This document shows, piece after piece, positions 13,661 to 25,429 of a DNA stretch of 64,000 nt. The notes beneath the pieces were generated by a model. The model saw only the letters and a list, made by a program, of their open reading frames with translations. It was not told the DNA's origin and did not search any database. Source of the DNA: Girardinichthys multiradiatus (taxonomy: Eukaryota > Chordata > Actinopteri > Cyprinodontiformes > Goodeidae); the NCBI RefSeq assembly GCF_021462225.1, contig NC_061800.1, forward strand, positions 2,738,501 through 2,802,500, given 5' to 3'. Each line of letters opens with the position of its first letter. Position 1 is the first letter of the stretch. A program made the position numbers and the translations under genes.

Positions 13661-15500
13661 ACCGTTTGCGTCGATATTGAAAGAGCTGTTTCGCAATCCT
13701 GAGAGAATTAGTTTTTGGTCCCGCGAACACAAAACGAGCACCGTTTGCGTCGATATTGAAAAACCTGTTTCGCAAGACTGAAAGAGTGAGTTCTTGCTCT
13801 GTAGAACACAAAACGAGCACCGTTTGCGTCGATATTGAAAAACCTGTTTCGCAAGCTTGAAAGAGTGAGTTCTTGCTCTGTAGAACACAAAACGAGCACC
13901 GTTCGCGTCGATATTGAAAAACCTGTTTTGCACGCCTGAAAGAGTGAGTTTTTGGTCTTTAGAACACAAAATGAGTACCGTTTGCGTCGATATTGAAAAA
14001 GTTGTTTCGCAAGCCTGAAAGAATGAGTTTTTGGTCTTTAGAACACAAAACGAGTACCGTTTGCGTCGATATTGAAAAAGCTGTTTCGCAAGCCTGAAAG
14101 AATGAGTTTTTGGTCTGTAGAACACAAAACGAGCACCGTTTGCGTTGATATTGAAAAACCTGTTTCGCAAGCTTGAAAGATTGAGTTCTTGCTCTGTAGA
14201 ACACAAAACGAGCACCGTTCGCGTCGATATTGAAAAAGCTGTTTCGCAAGCCTAAGAGAATGAGTTTTTGGTCCCGCGAACACAAAACGAGCACCGTTTG
14301 CGTCGATATTGAAAAAGCTGTTTCGCAAGCCTGAAAGAGTGAGTTTTTGGTCGCACGAACACAAAACGAGCACCGTTTGCGTCGATATTGAAAAAGCTGT
14401 TTCGTAATCCTGAGAGAATTAGTTTTTGGTCCCGCGAACACAAAACGAGCACCGTTTGCGTCGATATTGAAAAACCTGTTTCGCAAGCTTGAAAGAGTGA
14501 GTTCTTGCTCTGTAGAACACAAAACGAGCACCATTTGCGTCGATATTGAAAAAGCTGTTTCGCAAGCCTGAAAGAGTGAGTTTTTGGTCGCACGAACACA
14601 AAACGAGCACCGTTTGCGTCAATATTGAAAAAGCTGTTTCGCAATCTTGAAAGAATTAGTTTTTGGTCCCGCGAACACAAAACGAGCACCGTTTGCGTCG
14701 ATATTGAAAAAGTTGTTTCGCAAGCCTGAAAGAATGAGTTTTTGGTCCCGCGAACACAAAACGAGCACCGTTTGCGTCGATATTGAAAAAGCTGTTTCGC
14801 AAGCCTGAAAGAATGAGTTTTTGGTCCCGCGAACACAAAACGAGCACCGTTTGCGTCGATATTGAAAAAGCTGTTTCGCAAGCCTGAAAGAATGAGTTTT
14901 TGGTCGCACGAACACAAAACGAGCACCGTTTGCGTCGATATTGAAAAAGCTGTTTCGCAATCTTGAAAGAATTAGTTTTTGGTCCCGCGAACACAAAACG
15001 AGCACCGTTTGCGTCGATATTGAAAAAGCTGTTTCGCAAGCCTGAGAGAATGAGTTTTTGGTCCCGCGAACACAAAACGAGCACCGTTTGCGTCGATATT
15101 GAAAAAGCTGTTTCGCAAGCCTGAAAGAATGAGTTTTTGGTCCCGCGAACACAAAACGAGCACCGTTTGCGTCGATATTGAAAAAGCTGTTTCGCAAGCC
15201 TGAAAGAGTGAGTTTTTGGTCGCACGAACACAAAACGAGCACTGTTTGCGTCGATATTGAAAAAGCTGTTTCGCAATCTTGAAAGAATTAGTTTTTGGTC
15301 CCGCGAACACAAAACGAGCACCGTTTGCGTCGATATTGAAAAACCTGTTTCGCAAGCTTGAAAGAGTGAGTTCTTGCTCTGTAGAACTCAAAACGAGCAC
15401 CGTTTGCGTCGATATTGAAAAACCTGTTTTGCAAGCCTGAAAGAGGGAGTTCTTGCTCTGTAGAACACAAAACGAGCACCGTTCGCATTGATATTTAAAA
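13661..15500. repeat. Satellite: variant zone
   Basis: Units here switch to TTTGCGTCGATATTG, and many have ACCTGTTTCGCAAGCTTG and GAGTGAGTTCTTGCTC. Differences between neighbours are more frequent than in the core, but the 79-bp period still holds. It is a transition between the young core and the decayed edge. Confidence 0.9.
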
Positions 15501-17459
15501 AGCTGTTTTTCAAGCCTCTAAAACTGACAATTTGCTCCCGCAAACACAAAACGAGCACCGTTTGCATCGATATTGAAAAACCTGTTTCGCAAGCCTGAAA
15601 GAGTGACTTTTTGCTCTGTAGAACACAAAATGAGCACCGTAATGAAAATGCTGTATCGCAAGACTGAAAGATAGAGGATTTGCTCCCGCAAACACAGAAC
15701 GAGCACTTTTAGCTTAGATATTGAAAATGCTGTATCGCAAGACGGAATAAGTGAGGATATGCTCCCACGAATACAGAATGCATTGTTAGCTTCGATATTG
15801 AAAAACCTGTAGCGCAAGACTGAAAGAGTGAGGATTTATTGAAAAAGCTGTATCAGCAAGATTGAAAGATAGAGGATTTGCTCCCGCAAACACAGAACGA
15901 GCAATCTCAGCATCAGTACTGAAAATGCTGTATCGCAAGATTGAAAGAATAGGGATTTGCTCCTACGAACATAGAACGAGCAATGTTGGCATCAGTATTG
16001 AAAAAGCTGTATCGCAAGACTGACAGAGAGAGGATTTGCAGCCACGAACACAGAACGAGGACTGATAGCTTCGATATTGAAAAAGCTATATCGCAAGACT
16101 GAAAGAACAAGAATTTGCTCCTAGAACAGAGACCGAGAAATGTTAGCATCAGTATTGAAAATGCTGTATTGCAAGACTGAAAGAGAGAGGATTTGCTCGT
16201 AAGAACACAGAACGAGCCCTGTTAGCATCGATAATAAAAAAGCTGTATTGCAAGACTGTAAGAATGAGGATTTTGTCACGCGAACACAGAACGAGCATTG
16301 TTAGAATCAGTATTGAAAAAGCTGTATCGCAAGACTGGAAGAGTGAGGTTTTGCTCCTGCGAATGATGAAACAAGCACAGTTAGCTTCGATATTGAAAAA
16401 GCTGTATCGCAAGACTGAAAGAGTGAGGATTTGCTTGCTCCCTCAAACTCAGAACGAACACTGTTAGCACCGCTACTGAAAAAGCTGTATTGCAAGACTG
16501 AAAGAGCAAGGATTTGCTCCGAAGAACACAGAATGAGCAATGTTATCATCAGTATTGAAAAAGCTGTATCGCAAGACTGGAAGAGTGAGGTTTTGCTCCT
16601 GCGAATGATGAAACAAGCACAGTTAGCTTCGATATTGAAAAAGCTGTATCGCATGACTGAAAAATAGAGGATTTGCTCGCGCAAACACAGAACGAGCAAT
16701 GTTAGCATCAGTATTGAAATAGATGTTTTGCAAGACTGAAAGAGAGAGGATTTGGTCACGCGAACACAGAACGATCAATGTTAGCATCAGTATTGAAATA
16801 GATGTTTTGCAAGACTGAATGAAAGAGAATTTGGTCACGCGAACACAGAACAAGCACTGTTAGCGTCGATATTGACAAAGCTATATCGCAAGACTGAAAG
16901 AGTGAGGATTTGCTCCCACGAACACAGAACGAGCACTGTTAGCTTCGATATTGAAAAAGCTGTATCACAAGACTGAAAGAGAGAGGATTTGTTCCCGCGA
17001 ACACAGAACGAGCACTGTTAGCATCGATATTAAAAAAGCTGTATCGCAAGACTGAAAGAGTGAGAATTTGCTCCCGCAAACTCAGAACGAGCACTGTTAG
17101 CTTCGATATTGAAAAAGATGTATCACAAGACTGAAAGAGAGAGGATTTGTTCACGCGAACACAGAACGAGCACTGTTAGAACAGCTACTGAAAAAGCTGT
17201 ATTGCAAGACTGAAAGAGCAAGGATTTGCTCCTAAGAACACAGAATGAGCAATGTTAACATCAGTATTGAAAAAGCTGTATCGCAAGACTGAAAGAGTGA
17301 GGATTTGCTCCTGCGAACGATGAAACGAGCACAGTTTGCTTTGATATTGAAAAAGAAGTATCGCAAGACTGAAAGATAGAGGATTTGCTCCTTCAAACAC
17401 AGAACAAGCAAAGTTAGCATCAGTATTGAAAAAGATGTATCGCAAGACTGAAAGAGAGA
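15501..17459. repeat. Satellite: decayed right edge
   Basis: Units remain recognisable by CACAGAACGAGCACTGTTAGC, shifted ATTGAAAAAGCTGTATCGC and AAGACTGAAAGAGTGAGGAT. Insertions, deletions and substitutions are common, and some units are truncated (for example around 15,640 and 15,840). These look like the oldest copies and may resemble the ancestral unit. Confidence 0.88.
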
Positions 17460-17539
17460 TTACTGTGAAGCCAGGAAAAATCTGCCGTACACAAGACACA
17501 TTTTTCACACGTGCACAAGACCCATCAGAAACAATAGCA

Positions 17540-19352
17540 ACAGATCTAAAAACAAAGGATGTGAATTTGTAGACCTCTGTGCTTCACTAATATGTAATAT
17601 AATTGTCTGTGGAATATGTAATGATCAGGTAAGAGCAAGACTGCTCAGAGAGGCAGGTCTCACGCTGACAAAAGAGAACACAAAAGCTGCATATTTTTGA
17701 ACAAAGTGATGAAGATGATGAAGACATGCTTATTGGAACAAACAAATGATAGATTATTGAGTAGAGAGAAAGACAATGACAGGTGGTCTGAAGAACTGAC
17801 AAGAAAGTTCACTGCAAATTACTAGCATACTTAGGCCACAAGATGGAGCCATTGGGTAAAACATCAATGACATGCCAGTACAAGGACCAATACACAAGAT
17901 TGACTTTGAAGTAATACAGAAGGATGCTCCAGCTGTTTTAGGAAGAGAGATGTGTACAAAGTTAAAGATGGTGAAAATAATCTACAGATTTGAAGAAAGT
18001 CAGGTCATTCCAAAAGAATATGAACATCTCTTCAACGGACTCTGATGTTTTCCAGGGGAATACACCATGAAACTTGACTTGGGTGTTAAACCAGAGATTA
18101 ATGCACCAAGAAGGATCCCAGTTGCTATCAGGGACAGAGTCATAGAGCAGTTTCACAAGATGGTACAAGCAAACGTTATCACAAAGCAATCAGAGCCAAC
18201 ACAGCAGGTAAACAGAATGGTGACTAATCACACCAACAACAACGAGGATTTGTATGGATGCCAGAGATCTGAACGCAGCGATAAAAAGAGCATTATCTGT
18301 ATCTCACTGTAGAGGAAGTGGTGACACAAATGCCTAGAGCCAAGTATTTCTCTGTGTTGGATGCAAACCAAGGATTTTATCAAATAAAACTAGATGAAGA
18401 TGGCTTCAAAATATCCACCATCAACACCTATTGGCAGGTAATTCCTTAAGCACCTTCCCTTTGGCACCTCATCTGCAACTGATGTGTTTCAGAGAGCTGT
18501 GGCCCAGATGAATGAGGGGTTTGACGGTGCGGTCAGCATCATTGATGATCCGCTAGTTTAGAGTGACCCATTCGAGCAACATGATCAGAGACTACTAAAC
18601 CTACTACAAAGATCTGATGAAAACGACCCAAGATTAATCAAAAGCAAGTGAAATTCAGAGTAACAGAGGTCAAATACATAGGCCATACACTCAGTGTAGA
18701 CAGACTGAGGCCCAATAAGTTTCAAGCCATTGTACAAATTCTGTCACCAGAAGACAGACCAGCATTAATATGGTTCATGGGAATGGTTCAGTATCTGGCT
18801 AAATTCATTCCGAACCTCTCTGAAGTTTCTGCACCACTACTGAAACTGCTGCAAGGAAAAACCGAATATCATTGAGAGGAACCACAGCAACGAAGCTTTG
18901 AAATGTTAAAAAAGCTTGTCACCGGACCTCCTACTCTGAAATATTATGAAGTCACTGAAGCTGTGACACTGTCAGTTGATGCCAGCTCTGAGGGCATCGA
19001 AGCTTTGGTGTTACAAGATGGGCAACCCGTGGCATACTGCTCTAGAGCTGTATCCCAACATCGGTGTGCACAGTTAATGAAGGAGCTGCAGGCCATTGTG
19101 TATGGATGCAAACAAATCCACTAGTAGGCATATGGAGACATCTAGGTTGAAAGTGACCACAAATCATTGGAAAGCTTCTTCAAGAAGCCACTACATCAAG
19201 AATCTATGTGGCTGCAAATAATGCTGCTGTGCCTCCAAACATACAGTGTGTGTGTCATTGACAAGCTTCACATAGCAGATGTTCTGAGCCATGCTTTTCT
19301 TCATGCACACAAAGAGCATTTCATTAAGAAAGAACTGCAGGCCAATTAGGTC
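17540..19352 (+). mobile_element. Degraded Ty3/gypsy-type LTR retrotransposon
   Basis: Fragments of gag and pol appear in the right order on the + strand with no intact frame. Near 17,575-17,670 a gag-like tail can be read (peptide IVCGICNDQVRARLLREAGL). Reverse transcriptase follows, then RNase H. No integrase, long terminal repeats or primer-binding site were seen, so the element is truncated as well as mutated. It abuts the satellite edge, and a 64-bp Tc1-like end lies just beyond. This is a family-level call from motif recognition. Confidence 0.85.
18067..19352 (+). pseudogene. Gypsy pol remnant: reverse transcriptase and RNase H
   Basis: The reading moves between frames. A connecting segment at 18,067-18,240 contains ITKQSEPTQQVNRMV. 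The RT palm region near 18,340-18,400 reads YFSVLDANQGFYQIKLDED. The catalytic YxDD-type motif near 18,538-18,558 is present as IIDDPLV. The segment at 18,648-18,875 contains VKYIGHTLS and LAKFIPNLSEVSAPLLKLL, typical of the RT thumb/connection in Ty3/gypsy. RNase H starts near 18,955 with TLSVDASSEGIEALVLQDG, keeping its first aspartate. Several stops and frameshifts (for example near 18,240, 18,430, 18,560, 18,875 and 19,125) rule out function. Confidence 0.85.
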
Positions 19353-19490
19353 ACACCACAGTTACCTATTTATGATGAAAAGCTCAAACTCTTCAAGGAT
19401 GCCACTGCACTAGACCCTACTATGATCATCATGCTAAGCATCTGCCTGAGTTCCATGCTGTGGAAAATGTTGGTGTGTAGGCTGGAAATA

Positions 19491-19554
19491 CAGTGCCTTG
19501 CGAAAGTACTCGGCCCCTTGAACTGGTCAATCTCTTGCCACATTTCAGGCACTG
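19491..19554. mobile_element. 64-bp miniature Tc1-like element end
   Basis: The 64 bases begin CAGTGCCTTGCGAAAGTA and end GGCACTG. They are flanked on both sides by TA (19,489-19,490 and 19,555-19,556), the target duplication of Tc1/mariner elements. The left part matches the terminal repeat of a widespread fish Tc1 family, from memory of the family. It is either a solo end that happens to close with a 7-bp inverted repeat, or an extreme internal deletion product. Confidence 0.6.
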
Positions 19555-19762
19555 TAAATATTTAGTTTGGAAACTTAATATTTAGATGCTAAATAAATAT
19601 TTACTTTGGAACTGTGACATTTATAAATGTATGAATGACAATGTAAAAATATGACTGAAAAATGAATCCCCACTTTTTTCTCGTATAACCCAAAATATTG
19701 CTGTTAAATTTTAACTGTGTAACTTTACAAATGGCAACCCATAAGAAGTAGCCTTATATGTA

Positions 19763-21364
19763 CAGGTTCTTCTCAAAATATTAGCATATTGTGATAAAGT
19801 TCATTATTTTCCATAATGTCATAATGAAAATTTAACATTAATATATTTTAGATTCATTGCACACTAACTGAAATATTTCAGGTCTTTTATTGTCTTAATA
19901 CGGATGATTTTGGCATACAGCTCATGAAAACCCAAAATTCCTATCTCACAAAATTAGCATATCATTAAAAGGGTCTCTAAACGAGCTATGAACCCAATCA
20001 TCTGAATCAGCGAGTTAACTCTAAACACCTGCAAAAGATTCCTGAGGCCTTTAAAACTCCCAGCCTGGTTCATCACTCAAAACCCCAATCATGGGTAAGA
20101 CTGCCGACCGGACTGCTGTCAAGAAGGCCACTATTGACACCCTCAAGCAAGAGGGTAAGACACAGAAAGAAATTTCTGAACAAATAGGCTGTTCCGAGTG
20201 TGCTGTATCAAGGCACCTCAGTGGGAAGTCTGTGGGAAGGAAAAATGTGGCAGAAAACGCTGCACAACGAGAAGAGGTGACCGGACCCTGAGAAAGATTG
20301 TGGAGAAGGGCCGATTCCAGACCTTGACGGACCTGCGGAAGCAGTGGACTGAGTCTGGAGTAGAAACATCCAGAGCCACCGTGCACAGGCGTGTGCAGGA
20401 AATGGGTTACAGGTGCCGCATTCCCCAGGTCAAGCCACTTTTGAACCAGAAACATCAGCTGAAGCGCCTGACCTGGGCTACAGAGAAGCAGCACTGGACT
20501 GTTGCTCAGTGGTCCAAAGTACTTTTTTCGGATGAAAGCAAATTCTGCATGTCATTCGGAAATCAAGGTGCCAGAGTCTGGAGGAAGACTGGGGAGAAGG
20601 AAATGCCAAAATGCTTGAAGTCCAGTGTCAAGTACCCACAGTCAGTGATGGTCTGGGGTGCCGTGTCAGCTGCTGGTGTTGGTCCACTGTGTTTTATCAA
20701 GGGCAGGGTCAATGCAGCTAGCTATCAGGAGATTTTGGAGCACGTCATGCTTCCATCTGCTGAAAAGCTTTATGGAGATGAAGATTTCATTTTTCAGCAC
20801 GACCTGGCACCTGCTCACAGTGCCAAAACCACTGGTAAATGGTTTACTGACCATGGTATCACTGTGCTCAATTGGCCTGCCAACTCTCCTGACCTGAACC
20901 CCATAGAGAATCTGTGGGATATTGAGAAGAGAACGTTGAGAGACTCAAGACTCTGGATGAGCTAAAGGCCGCTATCGAAGCATCCCGGGCCTCCATAAGA
21001 CCTCAGCAGTGCCACAGGCTGATTGCCTCCATGCCACGCCGCATTGAAGCAGTCATTTCTGCAAAAGGATTCCCGACCAAGTATTGAGTGCATAACTGTA
21101 CATGATTATTTGAAGGTTGACGTTTTTTGTATTAAAAACACTTTTCTTTTATTGGTCGGATGAAATATGCTAATTTTGTGAGATAGGAATTTTGGGTTTT
21201 CATGAGCTGTATGCCAAAATCATCCATATTAAGACAATAAAAGACCTGAAATATTTCAGTTAGTGTGCAATGAATCTAAAATATATGAATGTTAAATTTT
21301 CATCATGACATTATGGAAAATAATGAACTTTATCACAATATGCTAATATTTTGAGAAGGACCTG
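19763..21364 (+). mobile_element. Tc1-like element, copy 1
   Basis: The element has terminal inverted repeats of about 200 bp, starting CAGGTTCTTCTCAAAATATT and ending in the complement at 21,364. The left flank is TA; the right is CA, probably a mutated TA. Each repeat contains an outer TTAGCATATTGTGATAAAG motif and an inner ACAAAATTAGCATAT motif, an IR/DR-type layout like that of other fish Tc1 elements. It contains the 14-codon linker that three other copies lack. Confidence 0.95.
20091..21087 (+). pseudogene. Tc1-like transposase, copy 1 (frameshifted)
   Basis: This encodes a DD34E cut-and-paste transposase with an N-terminal helix-turn-helix DNA-binding region and a C-terminal catalytic domain. 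Visible motifs are FSDESKF, FQHDLAPAHSA and NPIENLWDI, giving the D, D and E with 34 residues between the last two. A one-base deletion near 20,245 (GGAAAAATGTGG against GGAAAAAGTGTGG in copy 3) shifts the frame after the SVGRK segment. A second deletion of 7 bases near 20,953 removes the PNT codons and shifts the C-terminus. It retains VKPLLNQKHQLKRL in the linker. It is non-functional as it stands. Confidence 0.93.
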
Positions 21365-22705
21365 CATTCTTTTGAATCCTTTTTAGATGTTTTATTTAAC
21401 ATTTTTTCCTTCATTTTTATGGTTAAATGATGTGAAATAAATGCATTTAAGAGAACTATTTGAATTTATTTTTAGTTTGTTTGACTAATAGGAGTGACCA
21501 CTACATGAACATACTGACAAAATAAAGTTTTATATACATAATATATATCAGACATTTAGTGGATAGATTCTGGATTAATGTACTGAAAAAGCTTTTTTTC
21601 TTTTTCGTCCTATGCATGTTGGCATTTCAGTTTGAATGTTTGTGGCTATTATATTTTGTTTTTTACATTTTGTCTCTTTTGGAGTCTTCCTGCAAACATT
21701 CCATATTTGTCACATTTGGCCTGTTCCAGTTTCTATTCGTTTGAAAACTCAGATATGATATGAAAACTCAATAAAACAAGCTGCCTCTCAGTCCGATCAG
21801 TCCAGGTTCTTCCAGGCCCCATAGCAATGCTTTAAATTGGTTGCTGGTTATTTTGGCCTGATAATGAAGCAGGTCATTAATTTCAGCCTCGCTTCCATTT
21901 TTTAATTAAAACTCACCTCCAAACTCTGGCTGAGCTCCCCTACATTATGTCAAAGTTAACGCCTGACCCACATACACCATTCTGAACCAAGTAGGGGTCT
22001 CTACCGACGAAGTGGGCGTTTCTCAATCAGGGCATTCTCAACAACCAATCCTGATTGGACGAATGAAATCAAGTGCAGCACATGATTTGATGAACATGTG
22101 ACTATGGGCGTAACACAAACGCAACATATGATTGGACAAGCCTTTGTGTGCCTAACTCAACTGCAACATATGATTGGGCGATAACACGAAGTGATTTGTT
22201 TTTAATTGACATTTGCCATTGGAGTTTATTTTCTACTTATAATCTTCGATAACCCCCTTTTTTATATCGAATCTGTTTGAATGACATAAAATAAGAATAT
22301 GAACAAAAAGGTCTCTCTACGGACTTGTTCTATTTTTTTCCTAATTTCAGTAGTTTATTCCCTGGCATCGGACTTTTATTTATTTGTTTATTTTCATAAA
22401 GTTGATCTTTTAACAATCAACGGTATTTATTTTTCTGAGATATTGTGAGGGCTAAAAGTACATATTGGGACAAAATGATTGATACCCTGCTATTATTTTA
22501 TAAAAGAATATCCGTTTTGGGTATGAAAATAATGTGAAACTCACAAAAGTAGTTTGAAACAAATCATAATGAAGACATAAAAATGTATAATTTAAAAAAT
22601 AATAATTGAGAGTAGCTTGGAGACAAAGGATGGTACCCATGACTTCATATTTTCTCATTCAACCTTTTGAAGCAGTCACCTCTGATAAGTGATTATTGTC
22701 ATTTT
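21365..22705. other. AT-rich spacer without recognised gene
   Basis: Only short chance frames are present. Two GCAACATATGATTGG motifs lie at about 22,119 and 22,160, with a weaker relative near 22,073. A segment at about 22,007-22,025 (GAAGTGGGCGTTTCTCAA) is the near reverse complement of a sequence at 25,433-25,450 close to the AHR promoter. Confidence 0.5.
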
Positions 22706-23130
22706 CAACTCAAATTCAAAAATACTTTATTAATCACTAAGGGTAATTAAATGTTCTTGTAGCTTATATAATGCAGGTTTCTTCAAGAGCTGCTGTAGAT
22801 GCTGATTGCTGTGGGCAGGGAGGATCTCCTGTAGGTCTCTCTTACAGCAGATCTGAAGAAGCCTGACTGAAGAGGATGCTCAGGGTTCTTCATAATGTTC
22901 TTCATTTTATGAAGAATCCTTCTTTGCACAATGATCTCCAGAGGTTCTAGAGGAGTCCCCAGAACAGAGCCAGCCTTCTTTATTAGCTTGTTGAGCTTTT
23001 TTAAGTCCCTGGCTCTGATGCTGCAGATGATGAAAGAAGAGATCACACTCTCCACAACAGACTTATAGAAGATATGCAGCATCTTGCTGCAAACATTAGA
23101 TTTCAGCAACTGGAGCAGGTATTTTGGCAC
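22706..23130 (-). mobile_element. LINE (non-LTR retrotransposon) 3' fragment
   Basis: The minus strand encodes a 115-residue tail with SNVCSKMLHIFYKSVVES, KLNKLIKKAGSVLGTPLEPL and RRSSLPTAISIYSSS. This is the C-terminal end found downstream of reverse transcriptase in many fish LINEs. The adjoining + strand text AAAAATACTTTATTAATCAC matches the usual 3' end of such elements. The 5' part, including the RT domain, is missing, as expected for 5'-truncated insertions. Confidence 0.75.
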
Positions 23131-25429
23131 ACATCTTATTAATAAACAGCTCCGGCTTTCTCAGGTTTGACAGATCACTTCTTCCCACTCCATGTTTCAG
23201 TTAAAACACGAATAAGTTTAGTTTTAGCTTTTGGTTCTGGAAGTGAATCTTCTCATGTTCAACAACATATCAGTTCTTTATTGGAAAGCTTCATTTGAAC
23301 AAAGAGCCGGTGTAACTTGCCAGAAGATCCAGTGTTGTCTCACTTGTCCATATGATGATGTCTCAGCTCAGGAACCGCACCGTCAGCATGAATATGAATG
23401 AAAAAGCCTCCCCACCTAACTACACACACACACACACACACACCTCTGATTTTAACAGTCTATGATCTAATGTAAACAGGATGTGAATCGGTCTACATTT
23501 CTAGATTAGTGTGTAGTTGTCAAATATAAATATATTTACAAACAATCTGCATTTTCTTTAAAAGCTGTAAATCTATGTAAAACTATTTACTGCAGAAAAA
23601 TGCATTCCTATGAACCTCTTGTAAATTTTGATAATTGCATAAACTATGTAAAAAACTTGAATCTGTTTTAAAAAAAATGTTTTTCACACATATGTACTTA
23701 GCTTTATGTCAAGGTAAAGGCAGATTATCTTTCAAATATATCTTCTAAGAGTAATAATGACCATGCAGAACTGCCTCTTAATGTGCCAAGAATAAACATA
23801 GTGATAAAGCTATTTGCTCTACACAGAAAAATAGTATATTATTCACAAACTCTAGAAATCACCACATTTCAACTCACTGACAGCCCACATCAAAGGCAGC
23901 AATAAGAGACAACATGAGGATAAAGATGTTCTTTATTTTACATTAAAAAAAAATGTGCAGGCATCACTTGGTGGTGGTATAGTTCTTAAGTATTGAACTT
24001 TTGGGATTCTGTCCCACATATCTTAAGTCTTCATAGTATCCATTATAAAATAAAAATCCAGCCTCAGCAATTAAAAGATCAAATAAAAACAGGAAAAACC
24101 TAAACCAAACTCGAAACATTCCAAAACAAAGGGACTTAAAAAAAAAAGGGATGCCAAACACAGGCTGCTAGGTTGAACTATTAGGAACAAACCTGGGGTC
24201 AGGTGCACAAAGCATCTTTCAAAGCTGCCCCACTGGAAGAATGACTCCAGGAGCCTTTTATATGGTGCAGGTGGGCCTCATCATCCACTGATTGGCTTGG
24301 TCAACTCCTGCTTGGTCCAATGGAGTTCCCTCTCTGCAGCCACCGGTCAGCCAATCAGCCAAGTGTGTTCCCACATCTGAATCTGCATAAAAACAGACTG
24401 CAAAACCTCTAAAGGCCAGGGCTGTAACAAAATTACAGTAGGAATCTGGAAAACTAACCATGCATCCATGGCGCAGAAGTGGCTGCAGTACCCCGGAGTA
24501 CTGGGTTCCGAATAAAAGCCTCTCAGCTGTCCTCATTTCCCATTGCCCCAGTAAACAACACCACAATCTTTAAATGTGGTTCCACAACTTAAGCAGTTAT
24601 ATATGAGGTATGGTTTCCAGTACTCAGCTTGAAATTCTTTAGAGAATTTCTTCCAGTCAACGACACCTTCAATTGAAAAAAGAAATTAAAATCACCAAAC
24701 GCAACATTTTACAAAGTAGCACTTGGATATGGACGAGGCTTTTCCCTTTCCTAATGTATTCAACATGCAGTGCAAAAGACCTTTGTGACAGAAATTTTCA
24801 ATTAACGCCTGATGTTTAAAATGTAACTATAAATGAAGTAATTTGTGGATCCATGTAAAACAGTTTAACTTTTTAATGTTGTGCAGCTAAGGCCAACGAC
24901 TCATTTATTGTTTTATTATGTCTACAAAACCTCTCAAGTTATTAAAATTAAAATCAATTAAAATTAAAATCAACACATCTCCAAAATATATGACTAAATT
25001 TACAAAACTATGTTTAGTTAATACAAGAAATATATATATTCAGTATTAATCCATCTGCAAAACGCAACACATCAGCCAAATTCATGTAGCTACAAACTTT
25101 CTACATATAGGTGTATTTTTGCTATGGTGACATGATAGTAATATGCCTCAACACAATACATTAAGACGTTTATGGTCCATGTCTCCCCAATGTGTCCCTG
25201 TACATTTGACCTACAAATTTGTACATGTAGGCTTCATTATACAAATTGACAACATTAAAAATATAATTTTGAAAATGAACTTAATGACTGATAATTGCGT
25301 TAACTTCATTCTGCGCTTCTCCGTTCAACTTCATACAGGTTAGTTCTGGTTAGGTTTGTATATACTGTATACCTCCGTGAAAAACAGAGGACATAAAGCC
25401 AACCAATCACTGTTCGTGATCACGATACA
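23131..25429. other. Intergenic DNA with a short CA microsatellite
   Basis: No coding region is recognised. A (CA)n tract of about 11 units lies near 23,422-23,443. Around 24,240-24,560 the base composition is less AT-rich, with several CCAAT motifs (GATTGGCTTGG, CCAATCAGCC) and an AATAAAAGCC. It could be part of an unrecognised repeat or an old LTR, but I cannot classify it. Confidence 0.4.

Larger units (their letters stand above)
1..17459. repeat. 79-bp tandem satellite array
   Basis: About 220 head-to-tail units of roughly 79 bp fill the left quarter of the window. Each unit on the + strand carries AACACAAAACGAGCACCG, then TTTGCATCGATATTGAAAAA, then CGCAAGCCTGAAAGAATGAG and TTTTTGGT, followed by a variable six-base segment. 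A TATCGAT-like core (ATCGAT) is kept in almost every unit. Because 79 is not a multiple of three, reading frames rotate through three units, which creates long apparent minus-strand proteins made of the same three peptides. I interpret these as by-products of the repeat, not genes. I do not recognise the satellite family. It ends abruptly against retrotransposon remains near 17,460; its left end lies outside the window. Confidence 0.97.

Noticed and set aside
10486..13662. Open frame of over 1,000 residues on the minus strand
   Set aside because: It is made only of rotating 79-bp satellite translations. Start and stop positions follow the variable hexamer, and no host-like domain is present.
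1..17459. Regular repeats suggesting a CRISPR array
   Set aside because: There are no unique spacers; the whole unit repeats. The window is vertebrate DNA with no cas genes.
18067..19352. Possible endogenous retrovirus
   Set aside because: The RT and RNase H motifs are Ty3/gypsy-like, and no envelope gene or LTR pair is visible.
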